Origin: Candidatus Binatia bacterium
Lineage (GTDB): Bacteria; Desulfobacterota; Binatia; UBA12015
Assembly (NCBI GenBank): GCA_029248525.1
Contig: JAQWJE010000008.1
Coordinates: 124,001 to 188,000, forward strand
Direction of reading: 5' to 3'
Length of the DNA stretch: 64,000 nt
Positions 1-8,245 of the stretch are shown here, piece after piece. The notes under the pieces were generated by a model. The model saw only the letters and a list, made by a program, of their open reading frames with translations, was not told the origin of the DNA and did not search any database. Both the position numbers and the translations under genes were made by a program. The number at the start of each line of letters is the position of its first letter. Position 1 is the first letter of the stretch.

Positions 1-1205
1 TGGCGGACCTTCTCTTCACCTTCCTCATCGAGGTAGCCCATCTCGACAGATGCGTCGTACATCTTTGTCTTGGGGAACGGGTAGAAGACATAAGCCGAGG
101 ATTGCGACGGTTGGATCTCGTCGATCATCGATAGCGTCTTGAACATCTGCTCCGGTTCTTCGCCGGGGTTTCCGTAGATACAGGAAGCCTGCAAGCCGAT
201 ACCGGCGTCGAGGACGTTTTTGGCAGCGTTCTTGATGAGTTCGTCTGTCATTGGACGTTCCATCAGATGGCGCCGGATATCGGCATCCCCGGAGTCGACT
301 CCCATGAACACGGTATGGCAGTTGGCCGCCTTCATTGCCTCGACCAGCTTCGGGCGCAACGTTGTCGGGTAACCGAAACAGTACCAGGGAAGGTTGATTT
401 CCTTGCGGTAATGCTCGCAGAATTCTTCGACCCATTTAGGGTTCGTGGTGAAATTATCGTCGTGTACCGAGACGTATTTCACATCGTATTTTGTCAGATT
501 CTGCTTGAGTTCCTCGATCACGTTCGGAATCGAACGTTTGCGCAGGAAGTCTCCCTGATCTTTGAAGATCGACCGTTGGTAATGGATGTTGCAGAAGGTG
601 CATTTGAAGGGGCAACCGCGCCCGGTGAAGACTTCAAGATTGTCCTTGAAACAGCCGTATTCGTACCAGAGCTGTTTTTCCGGGAAGGGCAGGGTGTCGA
701 GGTCGTTCTCGAGCGGCCCCATGGGGTTGCGGTGGATCAGACCGTCGCGGCGGATCCATAGTGTCGGTACATCGGTATAGTCTTCGCCGCGCTCCATGCG
801 ATTGCAGAGCTCCAGCATTGCGATTTCGCCTTCACCCAGACAGACCATGTCGATGTTGGGATCGTTCTCCAGCAGCCATCCCGGCAGTGCCTGCGCGTGG
901 TGTCCTCCCATGAGAATGGGCACCTCCGGCATGGTCTGCTTGAGCTTCTCGGCCATCACCTTCGCGAAGGGATAGAGATTGGTCAGGCAGCCCATCGCGA
1001 TCAGGTCGGGTTTGAAACCCTTGGCCCGATCCAGCAGTTCCTGATGTTTGTTCATCCAGGCGAGATGCGGGAATTTGATAAACAGGTTGTCGTCGAGGCC
1101 GGGATCGAAAATCAGGTCCACATCATGCCCGTGGGCCTTGAGCATGGACATGCAATAGCCCACCCCCATGTTCTCAATACCTCGGTAATAGAACAGTACC
1201 CGCAT
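1..1205 (-). CDS. B12-binding-domain radical SAM protein (C-terminus outside the window)
   Basis: The visible part is about 401 residues. Residues 1-130 form a Rossmann-like cobalamin-binding type domain (MRVLFYYRG start; a GGHHAQALPGW loop near 100-110). The radical SAM core follows with the cluster motif C198-x3-C202-x2-C205 (GCPFKCTFC). Enzymes of this architecture use a 4Fe-4S cluster and SAM, often with cobalamin, for methylation, ring formation or rearrangement of lipids and natural products; the substrate cannot be read here. The ATG at 1205 is preceded by a good -35/-10 pair so close that the transcript would be leaderless. It lies downstream of a glycosyltransferase and may serve the same surface-lipid pathway, but that is inference. 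The 3' end is cut by the window edge. Confidence 0.85.
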   Translation of the reverse strand, partial: MRVLFYYRGIENMGVGYCMSMLKAHGHDVDLIFDPGLDDNLFIKFPHLAWMNKHQELLDRAKGFKPDLIAMGCLTNLYPFAKVMAEKLKQTMPEVPILMGGHHAQALPGWLLENDPNIDMVCLGEGEIAMLELCNRMERGEDYTDVPTLWIRRDGLIHRNPMGPLENDLDTLPFPEKQLWYEYGCFKDNLEVFTGRGCPFKCTFCNIHYQRSIFKDQGDFLRKRSIPNVIEELKQNLTKYDVKYVSVHDDNFTTNPKWVEEFCEHYRKEINLPWYCFGYPTTLRPKLVEAMKAANCHTVFMGVDSGDADIRRHLMERPMTDELIKNAAKNVLDAGIGLQASCIYGNPGEEPEQMFKTLSMIDEIQPSQSSAYVFYPFPKTKMYDASVEMGYLDEEGEEKVR

Positions 1206-1211
1206 AGAAAG

Positions 1212-1240
1212 AGAATCCGGTACGATGACTCGTCTGTCAA
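1212..1240 (-). promoter_or_regulatory. Putative sigma70-type promoter for the radical SAM gene, predicting a leaderless mRNA
   Basis: On the minus strand a perfect TTGACA (-35, 1235-1240) is followed after exactly 17 nt by GATTCT (-10, 1212-1217; a weak match). Only six bases separate the -10 from the ATG at 1205, and there is no Shine-Dalgarno sequence. Transcription would therefore start at or next to the start codon. Confidence 0.35.
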
Positions 1241-1346
1241 TACGCGAAACAGCTTGTGAACGATGTTTTAGAGGAATTATCCTCCGGAAAGCTTCTCGGA
1301 GAGGTTTTTGACCGGAAACTGGCGAGCAGGGAAGGCAATCCGGGCG

Positions 1347-2051
1347 CTATTGCCAAAGACCGAGTCGCATCCGCCAGGGCGTCAGCATGGAGCGGAGAAT
1401 CTCGGCTTTGGAGATTTTGGAGGCTCCGGCACGCCGTTGGGTGAAGATGATGGGCACCTCAACGCCGGTGATCCCTGCGTAATGCATCCGATACTTCAAC
1501 TCCACGAGAAATGAATATCCGTCAGTCGTGATCGAATCGAGATCGATCGCTTCGAGAGCTTCGCGACGGATACATTGGAAGCCTGCTGTCGCGTCCTGAA
1601 ACGGCAGGCCTGTGATGGTGCGGACGTAGCCATTGGCGAATTTGCTCATGATGAGCCGCGATAGCTCCCAATTCACAACGCTGATTCCGTTCAGGTAGCG
1701 CGAGCCGATGACCAGATCGGCATTCTCCGCAGCCTGCGCGAGTTGCGGCAGGTAGGAGGGGTCGTGGGACCAGTCACCATCCATCGAGATGACGGCGTCG
1801 TATCCCTCCTGCAGGGCTCTGCGAAAGGCTTCCCGATACGCCGAGCCGAGCCCGAGTTTTCCGGCCCGGTGCATCACATGAAAGCGCTCTTCTCGCTCCG
1901 CAATCTGGTCGGCGAGATCCCCGGTCCCGTCCGGAGAATTATCATCCACGATCAGATACTCGAGATCACCGGGCTGGGACAGGACCGCAGCCGCCAACAA
2001 TTCGAGATTTTCTCGTTCATTGTAGGTCGGTGTAATTACCAGCGTCCGCAT
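1347..2051 (-). CDS. Polyprenol-phosphate mannose synthase-like glycosyltransferase, family 2
   Basis: A 234-residue GT2 enzyme of the DPM1 type. It opens with TLVITPTYNERENL, has VDDNSPDGTGD for nucleotide-sugar binding, the metal-binding SMDGDWSHDP segment (DxD-like), and a QRRAGASKIS tail motif typical of dolichol/polyprenol-phosphate mannosyltransferases. The family transfers a sugar from GDP-mannose (or another NDP-sugar) to a lipid phosphate on the inner face of the membrane. No C-terminal membrane domain is present, as in short DPM1 proteins. It is the last gene of the minus-strand set that starts with DUF2304 (7887), a family often found near such enzymes. The sugar donor cannot be fixed from sequence. 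Confidence 0.85.
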   Translation of the reverse strand: MRTLVITPTYNERENLELLAAAVLSQPGDLEYLIVDDNSPDGTGDLADQIAEREERFHVMHRAGKLGLGSAYREAFRRALQEGYDAVISMDGDWSHDPSYLPQLAQAAENADLVIGSRYLNGISVVNWELSRLIMSKFANGYVRTITGLPFQDATAGFQCIRREALEAIDLDSITTDGYSFLVELKYRMHYAGITGVEVPIIFTQRRAGASKISKAEILRSMLTPWRMRLGLWQ

Positions 2052-2095
2052 CCTGCAGGTTCTTCTCTCATAAGAGGACCCGTCGGTCTAGGGCA

Positions 2096-2857
2096 TCATT
2101 TCGCCGACTTGGTCGCGCGAACGGTCCAGTAGGACCAGCGCGCAGGGCCGAGGGCCTTTCCGACGGCGGTCTCGATTCCATCGAGCCCTTTTTGGAGCCA
2201 GTTGTTGCCGGCCAGAGCGGGCCATCCGAATTGAGGGTGAAAGACGACCCGATCGAGGGGGAAGGGCACCGCTGATTCTAGATGTACGCCCTCGAGAGGA
2301 AGGCGACTGAGCTGTTCGCGCAACCAGGGCTCGGTGGAACGGGCGGCCCCGCGCTCGGCTTTCACCAGAGCCATTTGCAGGCGGATCAGCGGGTTGTGCG
2401 CGTTGGGTTCCATCAGCACAAAGGTGCCGCCCGGCCGCAGCACGCGCAGGCTTTCCTCGAGTGTCGCGAAGGGGTCCTCCAGATGGTGCAGGACGTCTCG
2501 GATCAGCACCGTCGCAAAGGTGTTATCGGCAAAGGGTTGGGCACCGGCATCGGCCGCTGTCCATAGCGCACCCTCGACTTTCGTCGTCGCAAACTGAAGT
2601 TTGGGCAGAAAGGCGTCCAGGCCGAAGCAGTTCTTGCCGCCCGGATACTGCTCGACCAAGTGAAATAGATTGCCTCCCTCGCCGGCGCCGACCTCCAGAA
2701 TTGGCGAGGCGCTTTCCCTCAGGAGATCGCGAAGCAGACTCCGCTCGCGGGCGGCAAAGGTGGTCGCACCGGTTTGCCACGCAAAGTGGGTCTCGTCCGC
2801 AGCCTCGAAGTATTCTCGCTGCTGGTCGAGGAAATTATCCGAGTTTTCGTTGCTCAT
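2096..2857 (-). CDS. Class I SAM-dependent methyltransferase
   Basis: 253 residues starting MSNENSDNFLDQQREYFE. The SAM-binding motif I is ILEVGAGEGGN, followed by the acidic GLDAFLP strand and the post-motif block VLIRDVLHHLEDP typical of Methyltransf_11/25 enzymes acting on small molecules or lipids. The ATG at 2857 overlaps the TGA of the upstream MBOAT gene as ATGA, so I prefer it over a longer reading frame that would run 252 bases into that gene. Translational coupling suggests it works with the MBOAT, SGNH-like and sulfatase-like proteins on a surface glycolipid or polysaccharide. The substrate is unknown. Confidence 0.85.
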   Translation of the reverse strand: MSNENSDNFLDQQREYFEAADETHFAWQTGATTFAARERSLLRDLLRESASPILEVGAGEGGNLFHLVEQYPGGKNCFGLDAFLPKLQFATTKVEGALWTAADAGAQPFADNTFATVLIRDVLHHLEDPFATLEESLRVLRPGGTFVLMEPNAHNPLIRLQMALVKAERGAARSTEPWLREQLSRLPLEGVHLESAVPFPLDRVVFHPQFGWPALAGNNWLQKGLDGIETAVGKALGPARWSYWTVRATKSAK

Positions 2858-4170
2858 CCGAGGAAGACCATTCGACGCAGGATATTCCAGCAGTTTTCGA
2901 TACCAATCCAGGGTGGAAGGAAAAAGGGAATCCAGGCAAGAGCGACAAATCCAAAGGCCATTGCCTGCGCTGCGCGGTGGCGCACGATCGAGGGCAGGCC
3001 TCGACGCAGTCGCTCGCGCAAGGAGTCCAGAGCGGATGTGTTGTTCCAGAAGCGTGCCGCAGCCACAGCGCTTCCATTGAGGAATCCCCAAAGTATAAAT
3101 CCGATCCACGCTTCCGGTGGATAGCCGGTCACCCCCAGAGCCTTCAGTGCGCCCCAGACATGCCAGAGGCCACTCGCCAGGAATGTCGCTTGAACATTCA
3201 GATTGGGGTGACGGCGGTTTCCGCCGAGAGGGATGTAGACATAATTGCGCAGCCAGATTCCGAAAGAGATATGCCAGCGCCGCCAGAATTCGGCGACGGA
3301 TCGCGATTGCCAGGGACGATCAAAGTTTTCGATCAAATCCCATCCCAGAATCCTGCCGAGAGCAATGGAGATATCGGTCCAACCGGAGAATGTAATATAG
3401 AAAGTGAAGTAGAGCTCGACCGGCCACAGCCAGAGGCGAGGGTGGCTGAAGGCCGAGCCGCTGGTTGCGAAAATCGTGTCGTTGTCGATGCCCAGGTAGA
3501 GCGTGGCGAAAAGGACCTTCAGGATTCCCAGCAGAAAGCGCGCGCTGCTTCGGGCCAGCGTCCGCAGATAGCTCCGGAACTCCGACCAGTTGGCGACGGC
3601 CGGCCCATGGTTCCGTCCGTCCCGCATCTGTTCGGTCGTCTCGATCGGGCCGTTGACGAAGGTGGGGAAAAAGAGTGTCGCGAGAAGAAACTCGCGCAGC
3701 GATCGCCGCGCGAGTTTCCCGGAGCGGCGGTCGACGAGATAGGCAATACAGCGCAGCAGCCACACATTACTCGCAAATGCCCAGAATTCCCTCATTTGAC
3801 TGGTGTTGCCCACAAGAAGCTCGGCGGGCAGGAGCCAGGGGTAGGCCGCCAGCGCGACGATCAGGGTCCAGCACACCAGAGTACCGGTCCGGCCTGGCCA
3901 TCGCTCGACCGCCAGCCAGAGTGCCACCGAGAACCCCACGGCGCTGATGGTCATTGCGCCGGAGCCCAGGAGGTACAGGGCGACAAGGGAAAGGATGACG
4001 ACGCCCCACTCGCGAAGGTGCCGCTGCAATGGCGCCAGGACGATGCCCAGTGATGCGAGCACGGCGCCATAGAGAGCAAAGCGCGCAAAGAGGCTATGCC
4101 GGGTTTCCCAAACGCCCGTCAGGAGGTCATGTAGTTGGCCGTCGGCCCAAATTTGAAGGTCGGCTGTCAC
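2854..4170 (-). CDS. MBOAT-family membrane O-acyltransferase (AlgI-like)
   Basis: 438 residues, multiple membrane spans. It carries the family signature FWRRWHISFGIWLRNYVYIP, whose His matches the conserved His of AlgI/DltB/PatA-type MBOATs, and further on the second conserved His in GLWHVWG. These proteins move acyl (usually acetyl) groups from the cytoplasm to extracytoplasmic glycans. The start is a GTG at 4170 overlapping the upstream TGA as GTGA; a longer ATG start at 4230 would cut deeper into the upstream gene. AlgI-type proteins normally pair with an SGNH partner (AlgJ/AlgX-like). The neighbouring gene has that fold but no nucleophile, which is odd. Confidence 0.87.
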   Translation of the reverse strand: MTADLQIWADGQLHDLLTGVWETRHSLFARFALYGAVLASLGIVLAPLQRHLREWGVVILSLVALYLLGSGAMTISAVGFSVALWLAVERWPGRTGTLVCWTLIVALAAYPWLLPAELLVGNTSQMREFWAFASNVWLLRCIAYLVDRRSGKLARRSLREFLLATLFFPTFVNGPIETTEQMRDGRNHGPAVANWSEFRSYLRTLARSSARFLLGILKVLFATLYLGIDNDTIFATSGSAFSHPRLWLWPVELYFTFYITFSGWTDISIALGRILGWDLIENFDRPWQSRSVAEFWRRWHISFGIWLRNYVYIPLGGNRRHPNLNVQATFLASGLWHVWGALKALGVTGYPPEAWIGFILWGFLNGSAVAAARFWNNTSALDSLRERLRRGLPSIVRHRAAQAMAFGFVALAWIPFFLPPWIGIENCWNILRRMVFLG

Positions 4171-5225
4171 AGCCGGTATCCCCGCACAACACCTTTCGGC
4201 CAGAGCGCGGATTGTTCCAGAAGGGTCCATAGCGCGTGGCTGGCAAGGAAATGCCCATCGCGCCCCCAGCGCCCGAGCCCGTCAATGCAGAGTTCGAGCG
4301 GCTTGGTGGTGGTTTGGCGGATACTGGTAAACGAACCCCCTAAATCCATACACGGGGCAATATTCTCGAGCTGGTCACAAAGGTCTGTTTGGTAGGGGGC
4401 GTCGGGGCAAGGCGGGGCGACAAGAATGGCGAAACCGACACCCGCATCCGCTGCCCGGTCGGCAAGCGTGCGAACCCCCGAGAGGGCCTGCGCCCGCGCA
4501 TCGGCAATTTCGGCCTGTGACCGTTTCAGAGGAGGAGGGAAGAGGCGTGCGCTCCTCGATCCGGCTTGCTGCGGTGTCCCTGTCCACCAGGCATGAATCG
4601 CCGAATTGCTCAGAAGCCCGGAAGCTGGCGGCAGGGTCTGGGCCAGGGCAATGGTGCCTTCGTCGCGCAGCGCGCCGACCGGGTCGAGCACCAGAACGAC
4701 GATATCGGGTTGGAAAGCCAGCCCGCGCTTTTCCAGAAGTTTTTCCTGTCGGGCAATACTGTAGCCGGGAATCTGCCCATTGATGACAGAGACGCGCTGA
4801 CCTCGCCTCTGGTCTGCCAGATGCGCCAGCCGAACGGAAAGTCGGTCGCCCCGTGCCACACCGATCCCGTCGGCCAATTGGCCTCCGAGGAGAAGAACGC
4901 GGACTTCTTCCGCACGTTTCTCGAGGGGCCATTCCTGATCAGCCAGGCCACTGGCGTTGATCGTGACTGGAGCGCTCCATGCCGCCCCGTCGCAGGGGTC
5001 GAGCGTGAGCGTCAATCCGGGACGGAAAGTCCAGCCGAGGTCGGCATCTGGTTGGAGAAGATAGTTTTCTCCGTCGGCACAGACGTTCGGGCCCTGAATG
5101 CGGGCGATCCCCTCAACGAGAAAAAATGAGAAAAATAACCCGAGAGCCGCCATCAGCAGCCTGGGCAGAGGTTGGGGGGGGCCGTGGATCTCGCCTCGGG
5201 CGGAATGGTCGCTGGGGGCGCTCAT
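4167..5225 (-). CDS. SGNH-hydrolase-like membrane-anchored protein lacking the catalytic serine
   Basis: 352 residues with an N-terminal membrane anchor at about 21-40. The body follows the plan of SGNH/GDSL proteins: strand VRVLLLG, then block II-like INGQIPGYS, then DIVVLVLDP, and a late GRDGHFLASHAL helix. The nucleophile motif GDSxxxG reads GGQLADG (residues 114-120), so both Asp and Ser are replaced, and the block III Asn and catalytic DxxH are not evident. It sits between the sulfatase-like gene (ATGA overlap at 5222-5225) and the MBOAT (GTGA overlap at 4167-4170), the position of an AlgJ/X-type partner. Either it is a non-catalytic adaptor or the residues lie elsewhere; I favour the former. 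Confidence 0.65.
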   Translation of the reverse strand: MSAPSDHSARGEIHGPPQPLPRLLMAALGLFFSFFLVEGIARIQGPNVCADGENYLLQPDADLGWTFRPGLTLTLDPCDGAAWSAPVTINASGLADQEWPLEKRAEEVRVLLLGGQLADGIGVARGDRLSVRLAHLADQRRGQRVSVINGQIPGYSIARQEKLLEKRGLAFQPDIVVLVLDPVGALRDEGTIALAQTLPPASGLLSNSAIHAWWTGTPQQAGSRSARLFPPPLKRSQAEIADARAQALSGVRTLADRAADAGVGFAILVAPPCPDAPYQTDLCDQLENIAPCMDLGGSFTSIRQTTTKPLELCIDGLGRWGRDGHFLASHALWTLLEQSALWPKGVVRGYRL

Positions 5226-7465
5226 TGGATATAGCCCAGAGCGCGCAGACGCTCACGCAGAGCTGGGTCCTTGATTTCGGGCAGGGCACTGACTTTCTCG
5301 CCGGGGTAATGCCAGAGGCATAGATGAATGCCGCGCTCGGGTTTGTCGCAAGGTGGCTCGGACGGACTCTCGAGGTCCGCGCTATTGAGGTCGACGGTGG
5401 CGGCGTCCGACCGTTTCCCCGAGGCCCCGAGCGAAATGCGCAAGGGGGTGTTCTTGCCCGCGGCATTGCGGTCACTGAATGCGACCAGATCCCTGTTCCC
5501 GAGATTGTTGGAGTCCTTGAGGCGATCAAAGCGCAGCCCGAATCCGGTGGCGGGCCCTCGGATCTGCAGCCGGCGTCCGTCCGGAGATAATTGCAGGACC
5601 CCTTTTTCGCCACGACGGTCGAGGGTGAGGAACGTGGCGGAGACCGGCGCACTGCTCATTTCGATCTCTATTTCGCGATTGTCTGCGCCCGTGACTTGCA
5701 TCTGGAAGCCTCGCTCTCGGAGGATGCTTCGGGCCTGGCGCAGGTCACGCATCAATTCCGCAGTGGTCGTGCCCTCGGGGAGAGTCGCGTAAGCCTCTCC
5801 CGGGTCAGCCTCAAGGTCATACCCCTCGACCTCGGCGGCATTCAGGCTTTCGACAATTTTTGTATGGCCACGACGAATGGCATAGCGGGTCGGGAATTGC
5901 GCTTGTGTGGCTGTAGCGATGAAATCCCTGGGCGTCTGATCCAGCGTCCGCCCGAGCTTCTCGCCCTGGAATTGATCGGGTGAGGGCAGGTTCATCCAGT
6001 CGAGAATGGAGGGCGCGAGATCGATACCCTGTACCGTCCGCTCGACGACGCGGCCACTCTCGGCCCCGCCAGGAAGCTTCACGACGAGAGGAATATGCAG
6101 CAATTCCTCGTAGAGACTTTGCCCGTGAAAAAAGCTGCCATGGTCCCAGAGCTCTTCGCCGTGATCGGCGGAAATGACGATCAGTGTGTCATCGAAGATT
6201 TTCTTGCTCTTGAGTTCCTGCAGGAGTCGGTCGATCTGCGAGTCGATATAGCGAATGCCGGCATCATAGAGTGCGATGATTTTCTTTTGATCTGCCGCGT
6301 TGTATTTTCCGGCGGCCGCGCCTTTGTCATCCTTGAAGGTGTCGCCGACGGGGCCGCGGTAATTCTTGTCGACGAAGACGTCGCGCCAGCGAGCCGGTGG
6401 GCGGTAGGGCGTATGTGCATCCAGAAAGTGCAGGTAGAGCGCGAAGCGATGCTGCTCATGGTCGGACAGCCACGCGAGAGCCTGATCCGTGATATTGTCG
6501 GCGGTCAGCGCGCCACTGATGATACGGTCGAAGGTGCCGGGAGGATCGGCATGCGCTCCCTGACTGAGCCATAATGGAATCCACGCATTGTTGATGAAGG
6601 CGGCACTCGGGATTCCTGCATCACTGAAAGGTGCGGTCAGAAGAGGTTCGTCCCGACTGGGAAAAAGTTGCGAAGTAAAGATCTGCGGAATCGACGGCAG
6701 GGTCATCGGCGCATTGGCATAGGCGTGCGCGAAGCGGATTCCCTTTTCGGAAAGACCATCGATGGTTGGTGTCGTGGGGTGGGGGTAGCCGTAGGCACCC
6801 ACGTGGTCTGCCCGGAGGCAATCGATCGTGATAAAAAGAAGGTTGGGCGAGTCGAGGGAGGCTCGGGTTTGGGTGATTCGGGGTGTACTCCAGTACACAA
6901 CCGAGATCTCGGCTTCTTCCACAACTTCGGAACTCGTCTCGAAGCGCAGCGTGCCGCTTCGTCCCGCCAGTTTTCCGAGGTCGACCTTCTCGTCGAACCA
7001 GGTTCGATCTTCACTCCGGTCTTTCAGCTTGATGCGGCGCTGATAGATGACCTCGCTTCCGGACTCGTCATCGAACCATATTCTCGCGGTGACCGGTTGC
7101 GAGAGCTCGGGCGACTCAACGGCAAAGACGAGGGCAGAGGCGCTGATTCCGAATTGGAGGATCGCATTCTCCGGGACTTTCACCGGGTAGCCGGCTGCCG
7201 CCGGAATTTTCATGCGCACAGCCGTCCGGGTCTGACCGTGAGCCCCCCGCATGACGGCTTCGACATTTTTTTGAGGTTGCTCATCACCGGCGACAAGGCC
7301 GACAAGATCAAAAGCCGGCACAGTCGGGACCACAGCCCATGCGGTCGTGGTCATCCAGAGGAGGCATGCAAGCCCCATCCAGAGACAAGAGCCCGGATGA
7401 TCGCTACGGAGCCGGGGAAAGTTCTTCCCGAGCGCGCGGCGCTTGTGGGGCGGGATTGGAGTCAT
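5222..7465 (-). CDS. Sulfatase/alkaline-phosphatase-superfamily hydrolase with Thr at the nucleophile position
   Basis: 747 residues. An N-terminal hydrophobic segment (about 25-47) suggests a signal peptide or anchor, followed by about 160 residues of beta-rich sequence, then a sulfatase domain from about residue 208. Metal ligands are visible in ITIDCLRADH (D215) and ISADHGEELWDHG. The nucleophile motif reads NAPMTLPSI, so Thr255 stands where sulfatases have the Cys/Ser that becomes formylglycine (C/S-x-P-S-R), and the Arg is missing. That pattern fits phosphotransferases of the superfamily better than true sulfatases. The ATG at 7465 shares one base with the upstream stop (TGATG). It probably modifies an exported glycan or lipid. 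Confidence 0.8.
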   Translation of the reverse strand: MTPIPPHKRRALGKNFPRLRSDHPGSCLWMGLACLLWMTTTAWAVVPTVPAFDLVGLVAGDEQPQKNVEAVMRGAHGQTRTAVRMKIPAAAGYPVKVPENAILQFGISASALVFAVESPELSQPVTARIWFDDESGSEVIYQRRIKLKDRSEDRTWFDEKVDLGKLAGRSGTLRFETSSEVVEEAEISVVYWSTPRITQTRASLDSPNLLFITIDCLRADHVGAYGYPHPTTPTIDGLSEKGIRFAHAYANAPMTLPSIPQIFTSQLFPSRDEPLLTAPFSDAGIPSAAFINNAWIPLWLSQGAHADPPGTFDRIISGALTADNITDQALAWLSDHEQHRFALYLHFLDAHTPYRPPARWRDVFVDKNYRGPVGDTFKDDKGAAAGKYNAADQKKIIALYDAGIRYIDSQIDRLLQELKSKKIFDDTLIVISADHGEELWDHGSFFHGQSLYEELLHIPLVVKLPGGAESGRVVERTVQGIDLAPSILDWMNLPSPDQFQGEKLGRTLDQTPRDFIATATQAQFPTRYAIRRGHTKIVESLNAAEVEGYDLEADPGEAYATLPEGTTTAELMRDLRQARSILRERGFQMQVTGADNREIEIEMSSAPVSATFLTLDRRGEKGVLQLSPDGRRLQIRGPATGFGLRFDRLKDSNNLGNRDLVAFSDRNAAGKNTPLRISLGASGKRSDAATVDLNSADLESPSEPPCDKPERGIHLCLWHYPGEKVSALPEIKDPALRERLRALGYIQ

Positions 7466-7887
7466 CAGTCCCGGGGCGCCTCTGTCGATTGGTTGGCGTT
7501 TTTTTGCTGCCGAAGCAGCGCAACTTCTTGTGCAAGTAATTTGATCTGCAGGCTCATCCCGGAAAGTCGGACAGCATAATTCAGAGAGAGGATGAGAAGA
7601 AAAAGCAGACCGAAGAAAAACAGCGTCGAGCTTGGTGTCCAAGCTCCGATCGCTTCCGTGAGTTGTCGCAGAACCTCCAGCGAGCCGGTGACGATCAGCA
7701 TCCCCGTCGATACGAGAATCCAGATCGGGGAATACTCCTCGCGCAATCGACCGCGCTGGACGAGAAAGAGCACGGTACCCAAAAGCGTCAGGCAAACTGT
7801 GATGGCTATGACGCGCGTCATCCATGCATCCGGCTGTGAGAGAGCGAGGTTGCGCATGGTATCGGCCGTGAGCGGCGATGGGTTCAT
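7465..7887 (-). CDS. DUF2304 family small membrane protein
   Basis: 140 residues with a hydrophobic span near 20-38, the EEYSPIWILVSTGMLI block, another span near 80-105, then a heptad-rich C-terminal helix (LLAQEVALLRQQK). This matches DUF2304, a family commonly found beside polyprenol-phosphate glycosyltransferases and surface-polysaccharide genes; its biochemical role is unknown. Two ATGs are possible. The GGAGG at 7895-7899 is one base from the first (7893) but seven bases from the second (7887), so I choose the second. It heads a run of overlapping minus-strand genes. Confidence 0.75.
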   Translation of the reverse strand: MNPSPLTADTMRNLALSQPDAWMTRVIAITVCLTLLGTVLFLVQRGRLREEYSPIWILVSTGMLIVTGSLEVLRQLTEAIGAWTPSSTLFFFGLLFLLILSLNYAVRLSGMSLQIKLLAQEVALLRQQKNANQSTEAPRD

Positions 7888-8245
7888 CAGCATTCCTCCG
7901 AATATTTTGACCGAAGCCTCCCGGGACTTTCGTTCAGGGCTCTTGCGCGCAGCAGCGATTGGGCTGAGCTTTTGGGCAAAGGATCTGAATTCATGGGAAT
8001 TGGGCGCCTCGAGGTAGTTCAGCCACCCTCCAAGGGGGCTCTGGATGATCTTGTCTCATGAGCAGCGCTTGCTTTGCAATGGTTCTTCACCAGCTGAGGG
8101 CCGAATCGACAGGCGAGACCATCGATGGGATTGGGCTTTTTGCATGGCCGAAGTTGCCCTGCTCGAGTTCCTGACCGGGCAGCGGCTCCCGGACTTTTTG
8201 ATCGGTCATGTGACAGTTGGCGGCGAGGTGGGTATTGAGGTCTTC
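7888..8245. other. Intergenic region between divergent DUF2304 and ZIP genes
   Basis: 358 bases without a convincing gene. It must hold the promoters for both strands, though no strong -35/-10 pair stands out. An inverted repeat AATTC-ATGG-GAATT lies at 7988-8001 and could be an operator. An imperfect hairpin lies near 8020-8040. A longer in-frame reading of the ZIP gene back to 8045 is possible but has no ribosome-binding site and no family-like sequence. Confidence 0.5.

Noticed and set aside
2461-4053. A 530-codon open frame on the plus strand opposite the MBOAT and methyltransferase genes
   Set aside because: It is antisense to well-supported genes, has no family motifs and is Arg/Pro/Ser rich, as expected for a shadow frame in high-GC DNA.
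7891-7893. The upstream ATG of the DUF2304 gene as start
   Set aside because: The GGAGG is only one base before it, while the next ATG has the normal seven-base spacing.
8020-8040. A hairpin of Cs and Gs before the ZIP gene, considered as a terminator or riboswitch
   Set aside because: Two mismatches, no T-run, and no known metal riboswitch pattern.
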